Shown here piece by piece: positions 54,876 through 64,000 of a stretch of DNA of 64,000 nucleotides. Every line of letters starts with the position of its first letter. Positions within the stretch are counted from its first letter, which is position 1. The notes beneath the pieces were generated by a model. It was not told the origin of the DNA and ran no database searches. It saw only the letters and a program-made list of their open reading frames with translations. The stretch is taken from positions 2,294,001 to 2,358,000 of the forward strand of contig JALBUN010000001.1 of assembly GCA_025174535.1 (NCBI GenBank), written 5' to 3'. Position numbers and translations under genes: made by a program. The DNA comes from Cantharellus purpuraceus. Lineage: Eukaryota; Basidiomycota; Agaricomycetes; Cantharellales; Hydnaceae.

Positions 54876-56776
54876 GTGCATGATGAGGAGAGGGAATGCT
54901 TGCGGTGGTAAATGCCAATCCTGCAACTTCAACAACAGAGGAGGTAGATTCATCTGCCTGCTTTGCCTTCTGCTTCTGCTTCTTCTCCTGCTTAGCTGTC
55001 TGTCTGCACTCCAATTTGCCTTCTTGGCATTGGCTAGAGCAAAGCAAACATTGGTGTTGTGAGTGGATGCTTGGCAGAAGTTGCACCATTTAGAGGATGT
55101 TGAAGCAGGTGGCTTGTTGGACAGCATGGCTGATCGAACAGAACAATGCAGACAGTTGTTCTCCTCCATGATAAAGGCTTCAATAACTTTGGCCTTGTTA
55201 ATGTCCTTTTGAAGCAGTAACACAGACATGAAGCTGTCAAACTCTTCAGGAAGGGCTCTAATGAGTGTCATGATCACCAGGTCTTCATCCTGTCTGGCCA
55301 GGGTATATGAGCCATCAGATGGACAAAGGTTCTGGCAGAGTTGCATGGCAGAGCTGACACGACCAATCAGTGACTGGAGTGTCTCATCAGAAGCCTTCCG
55401 TATATTGAAGAGTGCATCATAGGCATTGAAACAAGTGCCTGCCTGCTTCTGAACGTGGACCTTGTGCAGCACCTCCCACATTTTCACCGGATCATCCTCT
55501 AATCCCTGAACATGAACTTGCTGCCCTTGTTCCAAGGTTGAGGCAATGAGTCCAGCTGCTACCTCCTGATCCATTTCCCATTTCTCCATGGCTGCAGGTT
55601 CAGTGGGGTGCTTCTTCTTGCCATTGACAAGCATCCACAAGCCCTTTGAAATGTAACCTAGCAGTCATGTTGAATGCCCAGTCATGATAATTTGAGTCTG
55701 AGAGGATGGGGAAGTTAGGAGAGGGAGTGTGATGGTTGGAGGTGGTTGTAGACATGGTCTAGAGGTGTGTGCAGCAAGGGATAGGTATGACTAGATGATT
55801 TGGGTGAGATATGAATGAAGATTGGTTGAGTGTATAAGAGTCCAAATGCAGATATTGATAATTGCAAGTGAAGGGATGATAGGAGGGATAGGTATGAAGT
55901 AGATGAATTGGGTGAGATACGAGTAAAGTTTGGCTAAGTGTATTCAAGTCCAAATGCACTTTTTGAGAATTGCAAGTGAACGTGTGATAGGATAGGTTCG
56001 CAGTGTTGTAAGGTGGTTATAGCGGGTGCAAACACTGCGTGGGCAAGATGTGGGGGGTGGTACGCACACAGGAAGTGCAGGGGAGTAAGAATAAGTGCAG
56101 AGCACCAAATCTGAGAGGTAATAGTCCTAGGGTGTCCAAAAGCGGTCCTGAGTTGTCCAGAGGGGTCCTGAGGATAGAAGAAATGGTCCAAATGGCACCA
56201 ATCAACTCCCAGCAACTTCAGGGACAACAGGACTCAGAATGAGATGGCACAACCTCGCCGCAAATCAGGTGAACTGTTATGAGTCTGCAGACCACAGACT
56301 CCAGCACCCAAGGTTAACAAGAGGCCTCAGTCAACCGGGGAACTAAGGCCAGGGTTGTGGCTTTGTAACACTAGGCAATGAGGAGGGATCCTTTCTCACC
56401 ACTGGAACCTGAAACCCTTTGGAGGCTGAAGAGATGACTGCTGGGAGAAACTGAGGGGGAAAGGGAGGATGTGGTGGGCCAAAAAGTGAAGTGTGATTGA
56501 GGTTGAAGTTGTTGTTTAATGGGGGATGAGTGGGTTGGAAAAGGTGGATGGAAATGAGAGGATTTTGATGATATAAGTATGTTGGAACAACTGTTTAGAG
56601 CTGGAGGCCGGGGCCCATAACCTGTAGAGCTCAAAAGGGAAGTTATATGTTATTAGATAAGCCAAAATACAAACTCAGCAAAAAAGCGAAATTGTAACAC
56701 ATAAAACACTCATATCTTCTCACAGAATAATCCATATCATACCAAACTTTCCAGGGACCTTCAGTGCATTCCAACA
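54876..56776 (-). mobile_element. copia copy 2, truncated (recombinant)
   Basis: 5' LTR 56776-56623 (154 bp), leader, gag (ATG region near 55755; open block 55640-54876: LEQGQQVHVQGLEDDPVKMW, WCNFCQASTHNTNVCFALAN). It ends at about 54876, equivalent to 42545 of copy 1, next to gypsy C gag, with no 3' LTR. Right flank AACAC matches AATAC at 46568-46564 in reverse. Confidence 0.9.
56609..56622 (-). other. copia primer binding site of half-tRNA type
   Basis: In sense, right after the LTR end CTCTACA comes GGTTATGGGCCCCG. It is complementary to the anticodon stem-loop region of initiator tRNA-Met (contains the complement of CAU) and resembles the primer site of Drosophila copia, which uses an internal tRNA fragment. 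Confidence 0.7.
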
Positions 56777-57859
56777 AACACTTCCAAAACTCTTTCAATG
56801 TCCAAGATCCCCACCATGTCTCTCTTATGCCATTGGTGATCCTATATTCTTTCATGATTCTGTTGAACCATATACATTCCTCGGTATTTCACCTCTATAT
56901 CAGATAGAAGAGTCGAACATGAGGTAGAGTTTCAGTCGCCATCGCTGACCTATCCTCCCACTTCAATCCGACTCAGGTTACATCGTGTCAGGCAAAGGGA
57001 CCAAATACCCTTGGAACGGGATACCATATGGAGACGTATCACCAAGACAATAAGGAGTATTTGTTGTGGATGCTGACTGAAGTCCTCATGTGACTCAGGG
57101 TCAATTTACCTTTGGAGCCATAGGGAAGATGGTATTGGTGGATGTTTCTATTGTTCTTTTATATGACTCACCCCTGTTTCATCTTTTAATTCATTCATAC
57201 ACGACTTACTCATCCTTGTTCTATTTTTGGTTCTTTTATTACTCATCACCCCCTATTCTTACAAAGATTACCCCTATCTGTCACTTCATTTCTCCATGAT
57301 TTCCCCATTAGTAGTTTAACTTCACACACTTCATCAGCTGGCTTGATCAGCATTTCTGGCATCATATTGCATCATTTGCTCCTCATATTGTGTTGTTGTG
57401 CCCTGGGAATTTGTATATAAAAGGGTGCTAGTTTTTGCCTTTTGAATCAATCAACAAGTTTTCAGCCAATGCTCTAAAGTCAAAGTCCATGCTCTAAGTC
57501 TACGCTCTACACTCTACGCTCTACACTCTACGCTCTACATCACAATCCATCAGCTCTACACTGAGGTAAAGCACCTTGGTTCAATGATCAGATTTCCCTC
57601 TGCCACCGAGAGGTCACATCTCCTGAAACCAGCTTTCGCATACCTCCCAACCGGGCTCCCCATTGTCATCCAGTCACAGAGCATGATCAGCCATCTGGAC
57701 CGTCCTTTTTGCTCCCATCCTCATCCAACCACAGAGCACTATTTCACTTTCCTGTTATTCAGTGCTACCTCTACCCCTCGACCTGATTGATCTTTGGAGT
57801 GCTGAACAACTGCATTACACACCGTCTGTTTGCTAGGACTGTTGCGCGCAGGTTTATAG
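56777..57859 (+). mobile_element. unit B, right half
   Basis: Continues orf3 from the codons after the copia insertion (CTTCCAAAACTCTTTC...), with a short deletion in orf3, then the TATA box (57414-57423) and the 3' part. Interrupted at 57860 by LTR E. The last 21 bp are at 58688-58708, ending AAACCGACA. A CTCTACACTCTACG-type short tandem repeat lies at about 57505-57540. Confidence 0.85.
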
Positions 57860-58682
57860 TGTTAAGAAAAGATATGGAGGGGTGTTGTGGGTGAGTGTAA
57901 AATGATGGTGAGGGATGGTGGCGAAGTAGATTTTGAATAGGGGAGCAATTACTGCAAGGATGCAGATATATGCGGGGTCGATGGAAAGATATTGTTTAGT
58001 AGAGTAATGTTACCAAATATCAGAATATTTGGTTAAAAACTGGGACTTCTGCGAAATATTTGAGCAGAAATGGGAATAGCAACACTTCGAAAAAGTGTTT
58101 GCTTAATAGAAATGGATGTAATGATCCAAATCGTTCGTAATTTGAGATAGCAATAGTTGATGCAATATCCTAATGGGATATGCAAAAGATTTCCAATCGA
58201 ATAGGTCGTTTAGGAGTTATTCCAGGAACGACAGAAAGTTGACACAAGCTGTTTGTTTGCAGCTTGGAAGGGATTAAGAGTAATGAATCTCCTTATTGAT
58301 ACTCGTACACAGTTGTAGTTAATATACAATTTGACAATCACATGATAAAAAAACCTTTTAGTAAGATTGAAACATATGATAAAAGAAATGATGTGGATAC
58401 TGATAATATGTGATGTCATGGGGAAAAACTTTTTACAGAGAAAGGAGTTTTTACCCGTTTGACTTGAGGTTTATGACGAATGAAAATCATCATAATACCT
58501 CCCTTTTTGAGTAGTAACCACCCCCGTAGAACGAAAGGATGGCTCACAAAATAAAATCGAAAAACACCTTCTCCTCATCCCTTAATCAAAAAATTCCCAA
58601 ACTTTTCACAACTTTTTCTTATCATAAAACTCCCCCTTCTTGCTCCAATAGATTGTAATATTCCTTGAATAAATTCTTGACA
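57860..58682. repeat. solo LTR E-like element in unit B
   Basis: 823 bp, TGTTAAGAAAAG ... TTCTTGACA, direct repeat TATAG (57855-57859, 58683-58687). Shares blocks such as ATATGCAAAAG and GGAGTTATTCCAG with the reverse complement of 38629-39405, so it is a distant relative. Confidence 0.85.
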
Positions 58683-58708
58683 TATAGGATCTATTCCTTA
58701 AGCAAACC

Positions 58709-59417
58709 GACACCGTACAACAAGCAGGCCAATGGCATTGTCGAGTGTAGTCACCATACCATTCACAAATCCTTACTCAAAGCCTGTGGCAACAATGTCT
58801 CACAATGGCCTGATCTGGTTCCACACATTTTTTGGGCAGACAGGGTAAGGATTTGCAAGGCCACAGGACTATCCCCTTTTTTTATCGCACATGGAATCAA
58901 ACCCGTCCTTCCCTTCAATCTCGCCAAAGCCACTTATCTGGTGCCCAAGATAACAGCACCTTTAACAGACACTGCACTGCTGGAGGTACACTGTCATTAG
59001 CTGCAGAAACACCCAGAGGACCTACGCAGGGTAGAGAGAGGCATCACTGAAGCACGCTATCGTTCCAGGGCTCAATTTGAGAAGGACTACGAAAACCTGA
59101 TTAAAGATTATGCATTTGAAGCCGGCTCCCTAGTTCTCATGCACAACTCCTCTGTAGAATCCTCCCACAGCCAAAAAGACAAGCCGCGATATGTAGGACC
59201 AATGGTCGTGGTCTGGCAATCACGCAACAGGTCATACATATTGGCGGAACTTAATGGTGCAGTGTCCAAATTACCTTTCACAGGGTCTCACCTGGTCCCC
59301 TATCATCCTCGTTCCCCAACCGAAGTCCCAGTCATGTCCTTTGTCAAGCCATATGATATACCAGGGGATGACAACCTACTGTTGTTTGACACCAACCATT
59401 CAAAGGAAGATGAGTAA
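58709..59417 (+). pseudogene. gypsy D integrase C-terminal half
   Basis: PYNKQANGIVECSHHTIHKS (third catalytic acid in GIVE), FWADRVRICKATGLSPFFIA, then a stop and FEKDYENLIKDYAFEAGSLV, KPRYVGPMVVVWQSRNRSYI; the stop is at 59415-59417. It joins logically to the minus-strand half ending at 46905. No chromodomain. Confidence 0.85.
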
Positions 59418-59429
59418 GGAGTTTGCTGC

Positions 59430-59448
59430 GAAAATAGGGAGTAGCGGA
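59430..59448 (+). other. polypurine tract of gypsy D
   Basis: AAAATAGGGAGTAGCGGA directly precedes the LTR start TGTAAGAGAG. Confidence 0.65.
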
Positions 59449-60047
59449 TGTAAGAGAGCGCCACTCTCTAGTGGAAGATCACAAGTTTTCAGTCTTTTTC
59501 TTTGATCTCCTTTTCTTTAATTTCCTTCTCTCTTTTCTATTTTCTTTCCTCTATTTGTTCATGATCACTATAAAACAGATAGGATGGGTATCAATTCCAC
59601 TTCCATGTGTCACAAACTCCAATATCCGCTTCTGCACTCTCTGTTCCACATTTCCACATACTCTATTGTCTGTGCCATACCACCCATTCCACATGCTCCA
59701 TTGTCTGTTCCATTCCACCTGTTCCCCACTGTTCCACACAGTTCACCCTATTGTCTGTGCCATACCACCCATTCCACATGCTCCATTGTCTGTTCCATTC
59801 CACCTGTTCCCCACTGTTCCACACAGTTCACCCTATTGTCTCTGTTGTAATAAAAAGACCCAGCAAATAATGACAAGGGCAGGATCTCCCCCTCTCTTTC
59901 TCTTGCTCTCTCTCTCTACCAGATCTAAACAACATCGAGAATAAAGGAAACAAGTAAGTAAGAAAAAGTGAAGTACAGTAAACAGAAAGATAAAAGCGAA
60001 GACCGGACCTTATTTGTTTTCTCCCTAGGGCAACATCCCTCCTTACA
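59449..60047 (+). repeat. 3' LTR of gypsy D
   Basis: 599 bp, TGTAAG ... CTTACA (6-bp inverted ends). An 85-bp block starting ATTGTCTGTGCC is duplicated in tandem at 59665-59834. TTGTG follows, then gypsy C sequence. Confidence 0.88.
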
Positions 60048-60052
60048 TTGTG

Positions 60053-60960
60053 GAGGATCAACTGCCTACATGGCTGATCAAGATCCCTCAGTTGAGGGAT
60101 CAATGGAAAGAAAAGTATGCTGACCTATTTGGCACCATACCATTAGAACTTTCCCCATTTAGGGAAATTAACCACAAGATTAATCTTGTGGATCCTGACA
60201 AGTGAATACATTATTGCTTGCCTAAGTGTCCAGAGCACTACCAAGCAGAACTTTCAGAGAAAGTCCTGTGATACACCACTGCTAAATGGTGGGTATCAGC
60301 TACAGCCTGGCAGGCTGTACCAATGCTATGCATTCGCAAGAAAAATGGGAAGCTCCACACTGTGTTCAACTTGTGCGAACAGAATGATAAATACGGTGAA
60401 GGATGTAACACCCTTCCCTGATCAGGACAACATCAGACACAATGTTGCCTGCTGTACATATAGATCTAAACTTGATATGTCTGAGGTGTATGAACAGATA
60501 TGCATCAGACCAACAGATATACCCAAGACGGCATTTGCAACCATCTTGGGGACATTTGTCAGTCAAGTCATGCAGCAAGGGGACTGCAATGCCCCCTCAA
60601 CATTTCAGCGGCTCATGACTGCCATCTTCCAAGAATATATTTGAAGATTCATCCATGTATATCTGGACAACATATTTGTGTACTCTCATACTATACAAGA
60701 GCATGAACATCACCTAGAGATGGTGTTCACCAAGCTCAGGAAAGCACATATGTTCCTGAGCAAGGATAAGATTGATCTATACTCAATGAGTATGGATTGC
60801 CTTGGTCATCTAATAGATGACCAAGGCGTGCAAGCAGACACTGATAAAATGCAGCGAATATGAGAGTGGAGACAACCTAGGTCATACCACAAAGTCCAAC
60901 ATTTTCTTGGACTAGTGCAGTATCTGGTGCACTATATGTCAGACATAACTGCATACACAA
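60053..60960 (+). pseudogene. gypsy C reverse transcriptase
   Basis: Readable with stops: PLELSPFREINHKINLVDPD, LCIRKKNGKLHTVFNL, TAFATILGTFVSQVMQQG, then YLDNIFVYSHTIQEHEHH, where the usual YLDD has become YLDN, and SMDCLGHLIDDQGVQADTDK. TGA stops at 60203 and 60642 fit CGA decay. The 14-bp-arm inverted repeat 60799-60827 (GCCTTGGTCATCTA) lies within CLGHLIDDQG. Confidence 0.82.
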
Positions 60961-61533
60961 CCCCTTTATCGGGTTGTGCTCGTAATAATTGTCCATTCTT
61001 ATGGATGCTGCTGCTGGAGAAATGCTTTGAAAGCATCAAGCTCCTAGCATGTAGGGCTCTAATATTGAAGCCCATCAATGTGAATAACCCCAATACTATT
61101 TGGGTTATTACTGATGGCTCCAAGACTGGAGTCAGAGCTGTCTATGGACAAGGAAAAGATTGGCAGACCTGTTGGCCTGCCAGATTCCTATCCAAGAAAT
61201 TTAGTGCTGCACAACAGCACTATAAGACCCACAAGCACGAGACTATAGCTGTGCTCAAAGCCCTAATGAGATGGGAAGATAAGCTACTAGGACAAAAATT
61301 CATCCTAGTAACTGACCACAAGGGTCTCGAATACTTTGAGACCCAAAAGAACCTGTCTCCTAGACAGATTAGGTGGTGGGAGTTCTTATCCCGTTTCAAC
61401 TTCACCACCCTGCATATAGACAGGGTAGAGAACAAAGTAGCGGATTGTCTATCATGCTACTATGCTGATGACTCCCCAACAGAGTCATCCCAACTACATC
61501 TACATGAGCGCAGATGTACGTCTCAACCCTGAA
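60961..61533 (+). pseudogene. gypsy C RNase H
   Basis: Open from 60915 to 61532: ILKPINVNNPNTIWVITDGS (first acid), ARFLSKKFSAAQQHYKTHKH, ETIAVLKALMRWEDKLLGQK, VTDHKGLEYFETQKNLSPRQ. Inverted repeats at 61202-61222, 61285-61310 and 61322-61344. Confidence 0.85.
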
Positions 61534-61979
61534 GGAGAACTGCTCCCCACAGAACAGTTTGTTGAGATCAGGACAGCAGCAGTCACCTTCAGATGACTGC
61601 TGGAGAAAAAAGAAAACAGAGTGCTAGAAGCTGAAGCACTCAATGTTCAAACAGAATTATTGAACGATGATTCTAATTCCTCTAAAGAAATAAAGGATGT
61701 TGGAGTGATGTCATCAGATGATGACAGAACACCATTGCGATCCCATGTTGAGCATGGGATCAACCTCATGCAGATTGTATGAGGTGCATATAGAAAGGAT
61801 ACTGTCCTTTCTAAGGTGCTGAAAGCACCTAAAGAGAATGCATGATTTGGCATGCGTGATGGTCTAATATGGACCAAAAATATATACAAATGCAATGTCG
61901 TCTGTATACCCTGCTCAGTGTTCCTGAAGGGGAGGGAGGGGGCTGGTTGAGATAATAATCAACCATGTGCACCAAGTAG
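61534..61979 (+). pseudogene. gypsy C RNase H-integrase linker
   Basis: Mostly broken frames between RNase H and integrase, dense in inverted repeats (61577-61602 CAGCAGTCA; CCCATG..CATGGG near 61741; GAAAGGA..TCCTTTC near 61793; GGTGCT..AGCACC near 61817). No separate gene. Confidence 0.6.
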
Positions 61980-63145
61980 TTGCCATTTTGGTCAACTAAA
62001 GACCGTGAATTACATTCAACGGTTGTACTGGTGGCCAGGCATGACCACCAATGTCAAATCATTCTGCACTTCATGTGCTCAGTGCCAAATGAATAAAGAC
62101 AGTACGAAGAAACCCACAGGGCTTCTTCATAGCTTACCAGTACTGGAATGGCCCTGGCAATCGATAGGTATGGACTTTATGGGTCCATTACCAAAATTGA
62201 ATGACTATGACTACCTACTGGTAGTCATAGATCACTTCACATTGCAGGTACATATAATACCTACAAACATGCATGTAACAGCAAAAGGAGTAGCATGGCT
62301 ATTCCTTAAAGAAGTTGTACACCTTCATGGCGTACCAGACTTGATTGTGTCTGATCGAGATTCAAAATTCATGTCTATCTTTTGGTGTGAACTACAGCGG
62401 ATAATGGGAGTGAAACTCCTCATATCCACAGTGTTCCATCTGCAAATGGATGGAGTAATGGAACAAGTGAATCATTCCATTGGCCAATTACTTTGTACCA
62501 TTGTATGAAGTGATCAGAAGGATTGGGCACACAAGTGTCCAATGGTGGAGTTTGCGCTAAACTCCAACATAAGCTCAACAACGGGGTTTACTCCGTTTGA
62601 GCTTAACCATGGGTATATGCCTAGAATAGGCATGCCCATTAACAATGACACCAAGTTCAAGGGTGTCAAACAATTTGCACAGCAGGCCCAAATAAACCTG
62701 CTAGTGGTGCACAACACAATTATAGAAAGTCACATTGTTCAGACATTTCATGCCAATAAGAAATGTTGGGAAGGTTCAACCTTCCAGACAGGTGACAAAG
62801 TCTACCTCTCAACAAAAAACTTGACTCTACCTAAGGGTAGAACCAGCAAACTAGTGCCCAAGTATATTGGGCCCTATAAAGTAATCAAAGCCCATAATAA
62901 AGCTTCGACAGTGACACTGGAACTGCCACCAGAACTAGTAGGCATATTATGCCTACGTTCTACATCAGTCTCATTCGACCATATGTGCCAAATTATGAGA
63001 TGAGATTCCCAAAATGGGAAGTGAAGGCATTTTACGACTTTGGGAATGATGACAAGCAGGAGTGGCTCATTGATGAAATCATCACTCATTGATGGATAAG
63101 TGATAAAGAACTTGAATTTCAAGTTCTATGGACATTGGGAGACAT
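61980..63145 (+). pseudogene. gypsy C integrase and start of chromodomain
   Basis: Zinc-finger end (LYWWPGMTTNVKSFCTSCAQ), catalytic core with its acids (IGMDFMGPLPK, IVSDRDSKFMSIFW, MDGVMEQVNHSIG), a TGA at 62506, then MVEFALNSNISSTTGFTPFE and the GPY-like region KLVPKYIGPYKVIKAH. The chromodomain starts near 63055 and is cut by LTR G2 at 63146. Inverted repeats 62205-62230 and 62769-62785 lie in coding sequence. Confidence 0.85.
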
Positions 63146-64000
63146 TGTTTTGGAACCGTGAACTTCAACCCAAACTGTGGTGTTAATCACAATCTAAGTT
63201 TAGCCTGAGGATGTATGACCTTTCAAGGCTAGCAATAAGCTTGAAACTATTTTAATGGAGAACCCAATTGAGAAATTATACTCCGGTGAACAATCACAAT
63301 CAATGTTGCCACAGGAAGTGAAGTAATAGAGATTTATGCTTGTCACATATAGTTCACGCTTTACTGCTGATGCGATGTAAAGTCAAAGATTGACAGGCAT
63401 TCAAGGGTTCAGATACTTCAAAGGGGGAAGTAACCTAGTGCCTTAGTACCGTGGGTTGAGTGGATTAAAGCTAACAATAATCCCTTCAACGTAAAAAGAT
63501 AGATACGCACTTGAACACTTCCTTCTGAACAAGCGTATTCACTGTACGTGTTTATCCGTGATAGAATCAACAGTCAAGGGATATTAATCTCGTCTCAAAG
63601 AGGTGAGTTAATAGACTGTGTTGTTGATTTATTGAAATGCCCACAATTGAACCAACCGATCAATAGCAAAGTACATGTTAACCTGACTAACCTCAGAGTC
63701 TCAATTAAACGTGCAGTATTCTTGACCAATCAATAGCCTAGTACGTATTAACCTGACTAACCTCAGAGTCTCAATTAAATGTGCAAGATTCTTGATTATA
63801 ACCAATAGCCCGATACGTGATAATTTGACTAACCTCAGAGTCTCAATTACACGTGTAAGGTTCTTGATCAATGAATAACAATTAATACACTTCAAGTTAC
63901 TGCTCCGAGTGGGCTTGTAGTGTGTTAATTACTAATCAGTTACTCTGTATTAACCTCTTCTCCAAGTTTGATTAATATTAGAGCCTGCTGCGCTTGTAAT
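63146..64000 (-). repeat. LTR G2 (runs off the window)
   Basis: Begins as the complement of GGTTCCAAAACA and matches 11340-12160 in reverse, including the 70-bp tandem units (63680-63880). Inserted in the gypsy C chromodomain; the flank is GACAT (63141-63145). The other end is beyond the window. Confidence 0.85.

Overview
The window looks like nuclear DNA of a basidiomycete fungus, probably an Agaricomycete. The evidence is two host genes split by many 50-70 bp GT-AG introns (a TFIID subunit TAF5 homologue and an MDV1/CAF4-type mitochondrial fission WD40 protein), surrounded by chromodomain Ty3/gypsy elements, a Ty1/copia element with a copia-type initiator-tRNA primer site, and genes with a CxxC/coiled-coil layout I associate with Agaricomycetes. 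I saw no rRNA, tRNA or CRISPR. About 90% of the window is LTR retrotransposon sequence, much of it nested.

Layout. 1-6411: young Ty3/gypsy element A (minus; LTRs look identical; gag, pol, and an extra 145-aa ORF with its own TATA-like box after pol), inserted into the pol end of an older gypsy family C. 6412-9547: a scrambled copy of C. 9548-10972: unit B (1.43 kb, TG...CA) carrying a homologue of element A's extra ORF. 10973-13391: LTR G2 sequences around a C 3' end with its LTR J. 13526-19369: the host island, taf5 then mdv1, both on minus. 19370-22260: non-coding DNA, a truncated LTR F and a decayed purine-rich gene. 22262-37000: three copies of gypsy family H, cut by solo LTRs F and G and by unit B, plus a degenerate coiled-coil/CxxC gene and a perfect 16 x 15-bp minisatellite. 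37000-39500: two C 3' ends. 39575-64000: one C element, opened successively by LTR F, copia, gypsy D (itself holding B, LTR G, LTR F and LTR E) and a terminal LTR G2.

Two results stand out. First, every copy of family C, coding and non-coding, is packed with short perfect inverted repeats (arms of 7-14 bp, loops of about 1-9 nt), which I did not notice in the other families. Second, the halves of C, D and B to the left and right of about 54.9 kb lie in opposite orientation and abut inverted copia copies. One 12-14 kb inversion by recombination between the copia copies explains all of these junctions at once. The accessory ORF shared by A and B, with a TATA-like box upstream in both, is the best candidate for an undescribed gene.

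Most old copies carry in-frame TGA stops where the family has CGA arginine codons, as expected from decay of methylated CpG. Element A instead is broken only by two one-base losses in homopolymers, so it is either very young or affected by base-calling errors.
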